Shown in pieces: positions 51,510 to 62,300 of a DNA stretch of 64,000 nucleotides (positions are counted from its first letter, which is position 1; each line of letters begins with the position of its first letter). The DNA is taken from assembly GCA_965215755.1 (NCBI GenBank), contig OZ244119.1, positions 1,426,001-1,490,000 on the forward strand, in the 5' to 3' direction. The translations under genes were made by a program, and so were the position numbers. The stretch is from Tectiglobus sp965215755. Its GTDB lineage: Bacteria; Pseudomonadota; Alphaproteobacteria; Rhizobiales; Hyphomicrobiaceae. Under the pieces are notes generated by a model. The model did no database searches, was not told where the DNA came from, and saw only the letters and a program-made list of their open reading frames with translations.

Positions 51510-53585
51510 TTAGCTTTGTTCTGATAATCTGAATGTCTTTTGGACTAGACGTTCCAGTTTCAACCAGTAGACCAGTCCTAAGGCGCGCGACGGACGTTCA
51601 AGACGAACGCGAAAACGTTTCCCCTCGAGCCAGAATGATGTTGGTAGATCGGTGTTCGTCAGGGCCAGATCGACCTTGAAGGCCTTCCCGGTCCAAGTGC
51701 CGATACTGCCCGCACTGCTTGCGCCTGGACTTGTCCGGTCCTGGGCGGTGGCGGTAATCTTTACGACTTTGGCGGGATGGATTTGCTGGTTGAACCCGTC
51801 AAAGCGTAGCTGACCTTTGAGCCGAACGATCTGATCGTGTGCGTCGTCGGCCTGCCCCTGACTCAGTCGAGCAACCAGGCGTGGGGCGCTGCGTGGTATC
51901 AGTACGCCTATTGGCTGCTTGATTGTCGGGGCAATCCAGGCGCCATTCCAATACCTACTATTTGCGGTGAGCCACATGGAATCTGCCGTCGCGCTCAGCG
52001 ATTGTGCTGCAACTTTTCGCTCTGCTTCTTTCAGCTTGTGCTCAGCCGAAGCAAGCGCCTTTGACTTGGCGTCGCGTTGCTCGGGCCCGGCAATGGCTGC
52101 CTGCCGGGAATCAAGACTTGCCAATTGTAGCTCGTGGGCAGCGATGGTTTGCTGATAGCGGAGTTCTGGATTGTCGATTGTATAGACGGATGTTCCTGTG
52201 CGAACGAACCTGCTGTCCCGGGCAATTTGTGCCCTCCCGGCAGTTTCGCTGTAGGCGAGTTGTTGGCCTTCCAGCTGCACTGCGCCATTTAGGATCAAGG
52301 GATCGGCAATTGGTATGAAGGGGATGGCAACAAGCAATGTTGCTATTCCAGCTATTCGCAAACGCATCGTCGTGACGCGACCCGGGTCAGTTTTCATTGC
52401 TGATGTTGCCGTCGACAGCATTGGGCGCACGAAGAGAATTGTAAAGCCAAGGCCGACAACTACGAGGCCAAGCCGCTTGTCGAGAAGGAAGGCAGAGTAA
52501 GCAATCAGAGACATGGTCAGGCAGCGGTAGCTGAGAGAGGCTGCCCAGTAGCCCAAGAGTGGTAACTGCTTCCACGTCAACGGGCCCGCAGCGCCGAGAA
52601 AGTAGTGACCAGCCTGGCGGGCAGTGCCTCCGGCGCGAGTTGCCAGGTTTGGCCGATCAAGGATGTCGGTCAGAACATAATAGCCATCCAGCCGGATCAA
52701 TGGATTGAGATTAAAGAGCAGCGTCGAAGCGCCTGATACGATCATAATCTGCAAGAGAAAAACTTGCAGTTCACTTTCGCCAATCGACGCCCAGAGCAGG
52801 GTCGCAATGAAAGCTATCCATGTCTCGAAATAAATGCCGGCCAGGCCTATTGCGGCGCGGCGCCACTTGTTCGTCAAGACCCAAGATGCCGTCGTGTTTG
52901 TAAATGGCAACGGCAGCAGGAAGAAGAAGGCAACGCCCGCGCGGATCGGCGGGACGTCCTCCCCTTCGGTTTCGAGGAAATGGGCCATTGCCAGCGCATG
53001 ACCAATCTCATGGAAGGCCTTGAGCAGCAGCAGAACAATGGTCAGGCTGATCAGAGTGGATGGGCTGAGCAGGTTGAAATTGGCTAGATTGGCCGAAAGC
53101 ACGTCTGTGTTTGATAACAAGGCGTTCAGCGCCAGCAAGCCGAAGACGATGAAAGCGGCCGCGCCAGTCCGGCTAAAGAGCCAACGAGCAAGCCATTTCG
53201 AACGTGTATAGATCCAGCCGATTTCGAGAAACTCGATCAATGCGAAGGTGAGCCGGCTTTCCAACGGTGGCTTCGGCTTCGTACCGCTATTGGGATTTTG
53301 GCCGGGCTGTGCCGTTTTAGGCTCCAGGAGGCCAGCTTCAACCAGTGCTGGTAGCGTTCTCAGTAGCTGCGCCTGGCCTTCCGGATTGTTTGCCAAGGCC
53401 TTGGCAAGCGAAGCAGAAAGAGTGAGCTCTTGTAAGAAGGCATGTGTGGTCGCGTCGGTTGCATAGTACGCGCCCGTACGATCATTATTATAGACGTATG
53501 CCGTTTCACCGCCCAGGGTCGTGCGATACCAACGGGTATCGGCAGCAACAACCAAATTGATCTGTGATGGGTCGGGGGTAAACAT
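51510..53585 (-). CDS. M50 zinc metalloprotease fused to a HlyD-like adaptor
   Basis: Inner-membrane protein of 691 residues. Residues 1-95 form a PqqD-like cytosolic domain. About ten membrane segments follow, with the M50 zinc site HEIGH at 192-196 and the third-ligand motif NPLIRLDGYY (Asp300). From about 435 there is a periplasmic lipoyl/coiled-coil/barrel unit like HlyD (LQLASLDSRQAAIAGPEQRDAKSKALASAEHKLKEAE). COG1994-type proteins of this kind are called putative peptide zinc metalloproteases. It heads a leftward operon with SapC and two more adaptors, and is divergent from a TolC-like gene. It probably replaces an ABC or RND pump as the inner-membrane component. Confidence 0.82.
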   Translation of the reverse strand: MFTPDPSQINLVVAADTRWYRTTLGGETAYVYNNDRTGAYYATDATTHAFLQELTLSASLAKALANNPEGQAQLLRTLPALVEAGLLEPKTAQPGQNPNSGTKPKPPLESRLTFALIEFLEIGWIYTRSKWLARWLFSRTGAAAFIVFGLLALNALLSNTDVLSANLANFNLLSPSTLISLTIVLLLLKAFHEIGHALAMAHFLETEGEDVPPIRAGVAFFFLLPLPFTNTTASWVLTNKWRRAAIGLAGIYFETWIAFIATLLWASIGESELQVFLLQIMIVSGASTLLFNLNPLIRLDGYYVLTDILDRPNLATRAGGTARQAGHYFLGAAGPLTWKQLPLLGYWAASLSYRCLTMSLIAYSAFLLDKRLGLVVVGLGFTILFVRPMLSTATSAMKTDPGRVTTMRLRIAGIATLLVAIPFIPIADPLILNGAVQLEGQQLAYSETAGRAQIARDSRFVRTGTSVYTIDNPELRYQQTIAAHELQLASLDSRQAAIAGPEQRDAKSKALASAEHKLKEAERKVAAQSLSATADSMWLTANSRYWNGAWIAPTIKQPIGVLIPRSAPRLVARLSQGQADDAHDQIVRLKGQLRFDGFNQQIHPAKVVKITATAQDRTSPGASSAGSIGTWTGKAFKVDLALTNTDLPTSFWLEGKRFRVRLERPSRALGLVYWLKLERLVQKTFRLSEQS

Positions 53586-54222
53586 TGCACCGGTACTTAA
53601 TTGTGACCGATGTAGGGAAGCAAAATATCGATAATAACTTCTAAACTAATGTCCCGACCTGGGCATTAAATTCCAACGCGGTCTGGAACATCACAAGTCT
53701 CTGTGCGTTGGAAATGGCTGATTTTGCGAGTTCTAGTCAATAGATTTGATGAGGCTTCCAAATATAGTCGCTAATTTTTCGCATAAACATTCAATTTCCA
53801 AAACCCCAGGCATAATCTCAACGGCTAAGCTATTTTTAATTAATTCTCCTTGCTGATCAATTTTAATTAGCATGCTGATTAAATTGATTGCCTCGGGTTT
53901 GAGGTCTTTTTTGGCATTAATAAATCGTCCCGTAATTGGATAATTAGTTTCAACGGGATCAGGGAGGCAACAAGAAAAACCCCCCAATTGTTCGTATTCT
54001 GGAGATGTACTATTTCTCTAGATGCAACTATTGAGTGCTAAAATTAGCACAAGCCTGAGTATTTTAATGAGCTGTTAAGGCGGACAACCGCGAATCAGTC
54101 TAAATCGGTGGCTGACTTCAATTGAATTGAATGTCCAAGCAATACGTCAGCTTATCAACCGTTAATAATCCATAGATGCGTTGCTAGTGCAGCTAACGAG
54201 TTGTCAACCATGGTCAAGGAAA
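53586..54222. other. AT-rich divergent region between M50 operon and tolC-like gene
   Basis: These 637 bases separate two divergent transcripts and are clearly richer in A and T than their surroundings. Apart from a small reading frame at 53733-53987 I see no gene. The stretch 54000-54180 should carry the tolC-like promoter, but I found no convincing hexamers. There are no full Crp-type palindromes here. Confidence 0.4.
53733..53987 (-). CDS. Small AT-rich reading frame, possibly a transferred gene remnant
   Basis: A frame of 84 codons starting at TTG 53987; I do not recognise it. The product is cysteine-containing and ordered-looking (CCLPDPVETNYPITGRFIN, then EIMPGVLEIECLCEKLATIFGSL). The frame stays open and coding-like for ten further codons upstream to a stop at 54018-54020, with no ATG. 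GC is near 38%, far below its neighbours, and codon use differs. This fits a remnant of a gene from another genome, or a real small gene with a lost start. Confidence 0.35.
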   Translation of the reverse strand: MGGFSCCLPDPVETNYPITGRFINAKKDLKPEAINLISMLIKIDQQGELIKNSLAVEIMPGVLEIECLCEKLATIFGSLIKSID

Positions 54223-56085
54223 ATGACGCATTATCAGACAGCTCGAAGCTTCTGCTCATCTTTAACGACGGCGTTGGCGTTTCTCAGTATGCCTCTTGCA
54301 GTATTACATGGCCTGGATAATTCGGCGCACGCGGAGAGCCGTGGGTGGGCGCCCAAGGTCAATCAGAAAATGCATCTTGGTGCCCGACATACGACGTCGG
54401 GTTGGGATACTGCGACGCGTATTAGAGAAGCTGGCCGCAAGAAAGAGCGTGTTGCTGACGAATTCGAAGCCTTTATTCAACAAGTCATCGAGAACCGAAC
54501 GCTTTCAGCTACGCCGATTGTCGTCCGTTCGCGCGTCAGGCATCAGGATTTCAATCTCGCTTGGTGGCGCAAGCGCGTCAGGGCTCCATTTTCAAGTCGC
54601 AGAAGCCGTTCTGTGTTTTCGCTGAAGGCGATGATCGCGCGGGCATTAAAGCATTCCCACCAGATTGCTGTGTTTGGGCGTATTCCTGCCATTCGCGAAA
54701 CTGGTGTGACGGAAGCGTGGGGGCGTTACCGACCAGAGTTTTTTGCTGAAGCCAAGAAGGAGCGCCGGAATGATCCGGCCAATAGCGCCTCACAGGCGCG
54801 GGGCGAGACGCGCGGCAAGTTTACGGAGCGTGCTCTAGAGGCTGGCATCCGTTCGCGAGTTCTCAGTGGCGCGGAAGTGGTCCTCTCGCATCGTGCTTCA
54901 CGCTATAAGTCGAACCTGACGGAATATGATCCGCGAGAGCAGGGCCGCAACAAGACGTCATTGACGCTTGTGCAACCGCTGCTTCGTGACGGCGGTATCC
55001 ACCATGGCAAGCGCATCATTCGAGTTGCTGAGCTTGATAGCGAAGTGGCGATGCAGGAGTTTATTCGTCAGGCCGAACAGCACCTGCTTGAGATTGTCCG
55101 GGCCTATTGGACGATTTACAGATCCCGATCCGTCTATCTGCAGAAAAGGCGACTAGCCCAGGCAGCTGCAGAAGTGATATCGCGGCTGCAGGCGCGTTCC
55201 GGGATCGACGCAGATCCTGTTCACATTAGCCGGGCGACTGCGGCGGCTTCGACGCGCGCCACGGATCTTTTGCGGGCTCGCGCAGCAATCAAGAATGCTG
55301 AGCTGCGGTTGTTGTCGCTCATCAACGATCCATCCCTTGACCGCAATCGGGCCGGTGAGCTGCTATTGGGAGATCTGCCACCACATCATGCCCTGCGTTT
55401 TCAGCGCCGACAATTGCTGCGTGACGCGGTTGAATATCGACCGGAGTTGCAGCAGGCGTTTGCGCAGTTCCGCGCGGCTCTCGTGCGTGAGGGAATTTCT
55501 CAGAATGAGGCGCTGCCACAGCTGGATGTCATTCTGGAGGGCAACCATCATTCTGGATCGAATGAGCACCTTTACCCAATCCGCGGCGACGATGGTTCCA
55601 AGATTGGCTATGCCGCTGGTTTCAGGTTCTCGGTTCCAATTGGCACCGATGAGCGGCGAGCACGTTATCGTCGCCGCCGGATCGAGACCATTCAGCAGGA
55701 GCAGCAGGTCCGTTCAGCGATTGAGACGGTTGCCCTAGAGCTCGATGTGTCGACCAACGAAATGCTGGTTGCTGAGGCTGAATTGGGAGCCAGGTTCAAA
55801 GCGTTGCGCCATGCCATGGAAGAGCTGCGTACCATCCGCGATCGATGGAGTGCTGGTTCGACGGCCAACTCAGGTTTGGCACTGCTGACAGAGCTTCTTG
55901 ATGCGCAGGAACGCCTGCAGCGCGCCGAAGAGGCGGCTGTATCTGCCGAAGCGGCCTTGGCGGTTGCACGCGAAAACATCATCAGAGCCCGTGGCGGATA
56001 CCTCGAAGCACACAACATCGTCATTGTGCCGGAAGGTGGTCGACGGGATCGCAAAATATACAGGTTGGAGAAAGGGCAGCACTAG
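54223..56085 (+). CDS. TolC-like outer-membrane efflux protein
   Basis: Protein of about 620 residues. A signal peptide ends near NSAHAES (residue 38). An unusual basic N-terminal extension of about 120 residues comes before the TolC-like domain, with helical hairpins such as RVAELDSEVAMQEFIRQAEQHLLEIVRAYWTIYRS and the second repeat LQQAFAQFRAALVREGISQNEALPQLDV. GFRFSVPIGTDERRARYRRRRIE is a typical strand-helix turn. I start at ATG 54223, which has AAGGA upstream and leads straight into the signal; the frame opens at TTG 54181. It is followed by the giant surface-protein gene and divergent from the adaptor operon. Confidence 0.82.
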   Translation: MTHYQTARSFCSSLTTALAFLSMPLAVLHGLDNSAHAESRGWAPKVNQKMHLGARHTTSGWDTATRIREAGRKKERVADEFEAFIQQVIENRTLSATPIVVRSRVRHQDFNLAWWRKRVRAPFSSRRSRSVFSLKAMIARALKHSHQIAVFGRIPAIRETGVTEAWGRYRPEFFAEAKKERRNDPANSASQARGETRGKFTERALEAGIRSRVLSGAEVVLSHRASRYKSNLTEYDPREQGRNKTSLTLVQPLLRDGGIHHGKRIIRVAELDSEVAMQEFIRQAEQHLLEIVRAYWTIYRSRSVYLQKRRLAQAAAEVISRLQARSGIDADPVHISRATAAASTRATDLLRARAAIKNAELRLLSLINDPSLDRNRAGELLLGDLPPHHALRFQRRQLLRDAVEYRPELQQAFAQFRAALVREGISQNEALPQLDVILEGNHHSGSNEHLYPIRGDDGSKIGYAAGFRFSVPIGTDERRARYRRRRIETIQQEQQVRSAIETVALELDVSTNEMLVAEAELGARFKALRHAMEELRTIRDRWSAGSTANSGLALLTELLDAQERLQRAEEAAVSAEAALAVARENIIRARGGYLEAHNIVIVPEGGRRDRKIYRLEKGQH

Positions 56086-56308
56086 ATCGTTATGTCTTCG
56101 ATGGGGACCACGCAGTCGGTCCGAACTTGGAGATTATGGATGATCGCATTTGTGAGTTGAGCAGTTAGCGCCATGAAACGGGATCTGTCTGGTTCCGATG
56201 GAGGGCGCAGGGCTCGCGTTGCCCGCGGAGTTGTGAGTTGAATTCTATGGTTGCCGGCCAGGCGTAGTTGGCTCTCGTCCGGTGCACCTTATGTGGAGTT
56301 GAGTTGTT
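56086..56308 (+). other. Leader of the giant gene with direct repeats
   Basis: An 11-bp direct repeat, TTGTGAGTTGA, occurs at 56150-56160 and 56231-56241, 81 bases apart. A related TGTGGAGTTGAG stands just before the start codon (56293-56304). They contain TGTGA but lack the TCACA partner, so they are not full Crp sites. Their role is unknown. Confidence 0.35.
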
Positions 56309-59300
56309 ATGTTGATGCGCAACCTGGACGTACCATTAGTCCGCTTGGAGGAGCGAATCCTTCTGACGGCGGAGCCAACGGCGACCATAGCTGGACCAGC
56401 CGGTGGCACGGTCGACCTTGGAACGGACTTCCAGGCAACGATCACCTTTGACAATACGCATCCGACAGATGTTGGCTTCGGGCCTTATGTTGATGTCATT
56501 TTGCCGTCCGGTATCGATGGTGATGATACTCCGCTGGATCAATCGGACGATGACGGTATCACATTCAACAGTGCCACTTTCCTTGGCCTGACGCTCGTCT
56601 CGACGGAACTTGTCTTCGACGCGTCGGGTGAAGCATTGCATCCCTACGCCGTTGACAATACGGGCAATCCAATCACGATTAATGGGACGCCCGGGGATAC
56701 GCTGGTTGTTATTCAGCTGCCGTTTGGGTCGTTCACAGCCAATCAGACGCCCGCTGACATCGTTCTTGATCTGTCGCTCTCGGAAGATGCCGACCTCTCT
56801 CAGCTCCTGGACATCACGGTCAATGGTGGTTTCCAGTACGGCAATGATGCGCAGGACAATCCCGCAACTGATCCCTCAATTATCGGTCCAAGCCAGACCA
56901 TCCAGGTCGAGCCGGTCGTGATGGATTTCGAGAAAGTCTACATCGGGCCGGAAGACGAAACAGCGACAGGTCCGAATTACACGCGGTTTTATGAACTGCA
57001 GGTTGATATTGCGGAAGGCCAGACCGTCAACAACGTGGTCATCGAGGATTTTCTGCCGAACAATATCATTCCGATCGGACACCAGGTCATTACCGGTACA
57101 TCCGCCTCGGAGAGCTTTAGCGACGGGATTAATGCCGCAACCAACGGCAACGTCTTTACAGCCAACTTTGGATCGATCACCGGGGTTGCCGGCCTCGATG
57201 CGGTGGTGCGCATCGAATACTATGTTCCAGAGTTTGATGCCGACGGAAGTCGCATCATCAACGCCACGAGTGGCGATGATGCAACCGTGACGAATGATGG
57301 CCGTGCGATCGGCGACTTTCTCCCTAATGATGTTCGTGACCTCCCTTCGATCGCGATTGTTGACGATGATACGCCGACGGACCACGAGCTCGAGGCTGCC
57401 TCGATTGTTGTTCAGAAGAGCTCGTCGCTTATCGACAATGGTGCCACGGGGCTTAGTCCGGGGGACGTCGTTCAATATACGCTGGCCGTTCAAATCTCAG
57501 ACTACTTCACCTTCGACAACATTGTTCTGAACGATGTCATGTCGGATGGTCAACGGCTTGACCTTTCGTTTGCTCCGACATTCTCGTTCAATGAGCGTGG
57601 CAACTCTGACAATGGCATTTTCACGCTCGGTTCGGCTTTGGGGCCGGGAGTGACCTTGGCGCATAACGTCGACTCTCCTGGCACGGGGCAGACGTTTCTA
57701 GATTTCGACCTCTCGTCCGCGATTGAGACTGTCGACCCAGATGGTATTCTGGAAGGTGGTCTTGCAAATGGCAGTTTTGGCGCCACAACGGCAACAATCA
57801 CTTATCGTGCCATCGTACAGGACGTTTATACCGATCAGTTTCCATCGGGTGAGCAGCAGGTTGGCCAAGGCGACCGCCTGTCCAACAGCGTTGATATCAC
57901 CGGCGATGTGCTGACCAATCAGACACTGGTTGCGACAGGGCAATCGGAATCTGACGACAGCGCAGAGAGTCTTGAGATCGCAACAGGCAGCGTCTCTAAG
58001 TCGATCTACGCGATCAATGGCAACACAACATTTGCCGATCTTGACATCGCGCCTGGTGACGACATTACGTTCCGGCTGGAATACAACCTGCCTCTCTCAT
58101 CCCTGGAAGACTTACGGGTTGTCGATTTCCTGCCGTTGCCGGTGTTTGATGTCGATTTGCCGGACCAGGCAAATCCGGGCTTAACGTTCAACGACATTCT
58201 CTCGAACCTGGCGCCGTCTGCCGGGGAGGCGCACTTCCATACGGATGACACTTTCCGAGCCCTGTACGGAGCGCCTCCGGTTAATTTCGTCGATATCGAC
58301 TCGACGTCAAACTCAATCGGATTCAACTACGGCGACTTTGATACCGACCCTGAACAGTCTACAAAAGTTGATATTCTATTCACGGTGCGGGTTGCTGATG
58401 CTGACTTTGCCGATGATCTACAGTTGACTAACCAGGTCACCGTTTTTGAAGGTAACACGTTTAACGAGGCTGTCTCGGACGACGGCATCATTCAATTCAC
58501 CTACGAGCAGGCTGAGCTGAATATCTCAAAGGGTGTTATTGCGACTGATCGCGGTGATGCCACATTCACTGCGACGGCCGGCCCGGTCAGTTTTTCGGCT
58601 CCAGGAACTGTTGGCTTCCGAGGTTCCGCGAGTTTTGATTCGACCGATCTTGATACAACCCCGATCAACGCCAATCTGACTGGAATTGATGCGGGCGATA
58701 CGGTGTCGTTTGCGATTGTCATTGAGAACACCGGTACGTTGGACCGCGGTGCGTTCGATGTTGTCTTCCGTGATACGCTGCCGCCCGGATTTGGTGAGCC
58801 AGCTGGCGGCTATAATTTGAGCGTGACCGATGCCAATGGTGCTGCCATCGGGTTCAACACGCTTGGTACTGGCCTATTTGATCCCGCCGGCGGTATTGAG
58901 CTGGTCGACCCCAGTGGAACGCAGGGCGCGCTTGCGTCTGCGGAAGAAGGCGCGGCTGGCGCCAATATTGCGATTATTACTTACGATCTTGTAGCGTTGG
59001 ATGCTGTCGAGCCGGATGAAACGCTGACGAACGTCGCGACGGTTACAAACTATGCATCGCGTGAAGGTGGCACCGACCATGTGCCGGGTGACGATCTCAC
59101 AGATGACGCTTCCGTCACGACGACTTCTCCGACCGTCAATAAGACGCTGGTTTCCAGCAATCACGCCGGGACGTCCGGGTCTGATCTGACGATTGGTGAA
59201 GAGGTCACATTCCATATCACGCTGACGCTGCAGGAAGGGACGACAGAGAATGTTGTCATTTCCGATATCCTGCCCGCTACGAACCCAGGCCAACTCGAGA

Positions 59301-62300
59301 TATTAACCGCTGAAGTCTTTGCGATCGGCGCAAATATCACAGGCTCCACACTCAGTGTTGGGAATGCAGGGGTGCTGGCCGACAACGCCCATACGGATGG
59401 GCTCAATGATACGGCGACCTTCAATTTTGGCGATTTGGTCAACAGTGGCGATAACCTCAATACTGCCGATGATCAGGTCGTCGTCGAAATTGTAGCCCGC
59501 GTGAACAATGACGGGACGACGCAGGCCGGGTTGAGCTCTGCACCGGTTGAACTAACCAACACCGGCCAGGTGCAGTACGAAGATGCCAGTGGCGTGACAC
59601 AAACCATCACAGAAGATGCAGTCGTCACAATCGTTGAACCGGATCTCGTCATTACAAAGAACGCGAGTCCATCTACGGTTGATGGTGATGATACGGTCAC
59701 CTACACGATCACCGTCAGACACGACACATTCACTCCTGGCGTTGGCGATACGACGGAATCAACAGCAAACGCCTATGATGTCGTTATTCAGGATCTGCTT
59801 TCAGATGCAGACCTTGATTTGGTTGTCGGTACCGTTTCTCTCGGTGGATCAGCCGCGGGCAACGCAACGATTACATCGGGTAACACGGGTGGCGACACGA
59901 CCGTTGGTGTGACCGCGACCCAGATTGATCAGGGTCAGACCCTTACGATCACGTTCCAGGCAACCGTTGATAGTGACGTCACGCCGGGGCAGGTGCTACC
60001 GAACAGTGTCAGCCTCAACTACGATACGCTGCCGTCCACACTTGCGGGATCAGAGCCGCACGATCGCGAGTACAATGAGGCTGCCGGTGCAAATGTCACT
60101 GTTCCTGCTCCGGGTATAACAAAGGCCGTCATCGATACCTCCCATGCAGGGACAGATAGCTCACAGGCAGATGCAGGCCTACCCGATCTGACGATCGGTG
60201 AGGTTGTGACCTACGAGATTGTCATCGATCTGCCGGAAGGTGAAACCGGCCTGTCGCTGACGGACAATCTGCCGAGCGGTCTGACGTACGTCTCGAGCGA
60301 AGTGTTTTTCATCGGCACTCAGGTGAGCACTGCAAATTTCTCACAGGGCGATACGGTGCCGACGTCGTCAAGTGCCGGTCAGGTGACCTACGACTTCGGC
60401 AATGTCGTTAACACCCCTGATGGAGCCTCCAATGCTGGCGACCGGATAACTGTACGTGTCGTTGCTGTCGTGTCCGATGTTGCAGCGAACCAGGACGGCC
60501 AGACAAAACAGAACGAGGCAGTGCTGACATATGATCTCGGTAGCGTGCGCGCTACCGCTGATGTCGACATTGTCGAGCCGGACCTGAATATTGTTAAGGG
60601 TGTGAACACGCCCACTGTTGATGGTGATGATACCGTCACTTATACCGTCAACATTTCGCACGATCCTGGTTCGACAGCGAACGCTTATGACGTTGTTTTG
60701 ACCGACCTGTTGGCTGATCCCGACTTGCTGCTCGTTCCGGGTACCGTAAACGTATCCGGTACGGCTGCCGGCGCTGCGACGGTGACCTCCGGTAATGGTG
60801 TCGGTGATGCCACGGTTGGCGTTTCGATCACCCAGATCGACCTTGGTCAGACCCTTACGGTGACGTTCCAGGTGGACATCGACAGCGATGTTAGTCCGGG
60901 GGATGTTCTGCAGAATACGGCAGAGATCGACTATGATACTTTGCCGGGCGTTGATGCCAATGAACGCGATTATAATGAGGACGATGATGCTAATGTCACC
61001 GTCGCACCACCTGAACTGACTAAGACTGTCTTTGGGACGTCGATCACCGAAACGTCTGGCGGTGAGCACACGACTGGTATTCAGGATCTGGTCGTTGGGG
61101 AGCTTGTGGCTTATGAGCTGACGATCGAAGTTCCCGAGGGACACTCCAACCTGGTGCTGACCGACAATCTGCCGACTGCTAACGGCGTGCTCAGCTACGT
61201 TACTCATTCCATTCATTCTATTGGCGCAGACCTGACGGTTGGTGCACCAACGATCACGATCACAGACGAGGTCCATTCTGATAGTTTTGATGATCGGATC
61301 GTTTTTGATTTCGGTACGGTCATCAATACACCAAGCAACGTCAATGACTCGGATGATGAGATTGTCATCCGAGTTGTCGCGCGGGTTGAAGACGTCCCTG
61401 CGAATGCTGATGGTGATCTGCTGACCAATAACGCCCGGCTTGACTATGACAACGGCGGTTCGACGACTGCCAGTGCAGATGTTGAGATCGTTGAGCCTGA
61501 GCTTCAGATCGCCAAAGTGGTGGATGATCCCACGCCTGATGCGGGGGATGTGATCGAGTACACGCTGACGATCGATCACACGGGTGCGTCGACAGCGACG
61601 GCATTCGATGCGATCATTACGGATGCACTGTCGGACCCGAACCTTCAGCTGCAGACGGGGACTGTTGAGGTGCTGGTTGATGCTGCGGCGCCGGCTGTGC
61701 CGTTCTCGGTGAGTGAGCCGGGTGGTGGCGGCTTCATCGTCAATATCGATAAGCTGGACCAGGGTCAGGTGCTGACCATCACGTATGACGTGCTGGTGCT
61801 GGATACGGCTGAGTTCGGGACGTCGGACGATAACACGGCAACGGTGAACTGGGACTCGAACCCGTCGGATGTTGTAACGGACCCATCGCGGTCACCGGCA
61901 ACGCTGCCGGAAGATACGGCAACGGTGACGTATCCTGTGCCGACATTCGCAAAGACGGTTCTGGCCGGTAGCACGACGGTTGCTGAGACGGGATCGTCGG
62001 AGAACGACAACGGTCTTGTTGACCTGGTGATCGGGGAGCAGGTGACGTTCGCGCTGACGATCACGGTTCCGGAAGGGTCATCCGAGCTGGTGCTGGTGGA
62101 TACACTGCCGACCGGCCTGACGTATGTGTCGAGTGAGATCGCCACGATGAACGGCCAGGTGACGAGCACGGCGGGTCTGGCCCAAGGTGATGGCCCGACG
62201 TCGCAGGTTGGCCAGGTTGTGACCTATAACTTCGGTACAGTGACGAACACCGGCTCGCCGAATGACGGTGACCAGCAGATCATCGTGCATGTGGTGGCCG

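Noticed and set aside
60368..61579. 403-codon antisense frame inside the giant gene, and similar antisense frames in its 942-bp repeats
   Set aside because: The plus-strand frame is continuous, repeat-structured and protein-like, while the antisense products are basic and patternless. They arise because GAT/GAC/ACG-rich DNA gives few stops on the other strand.
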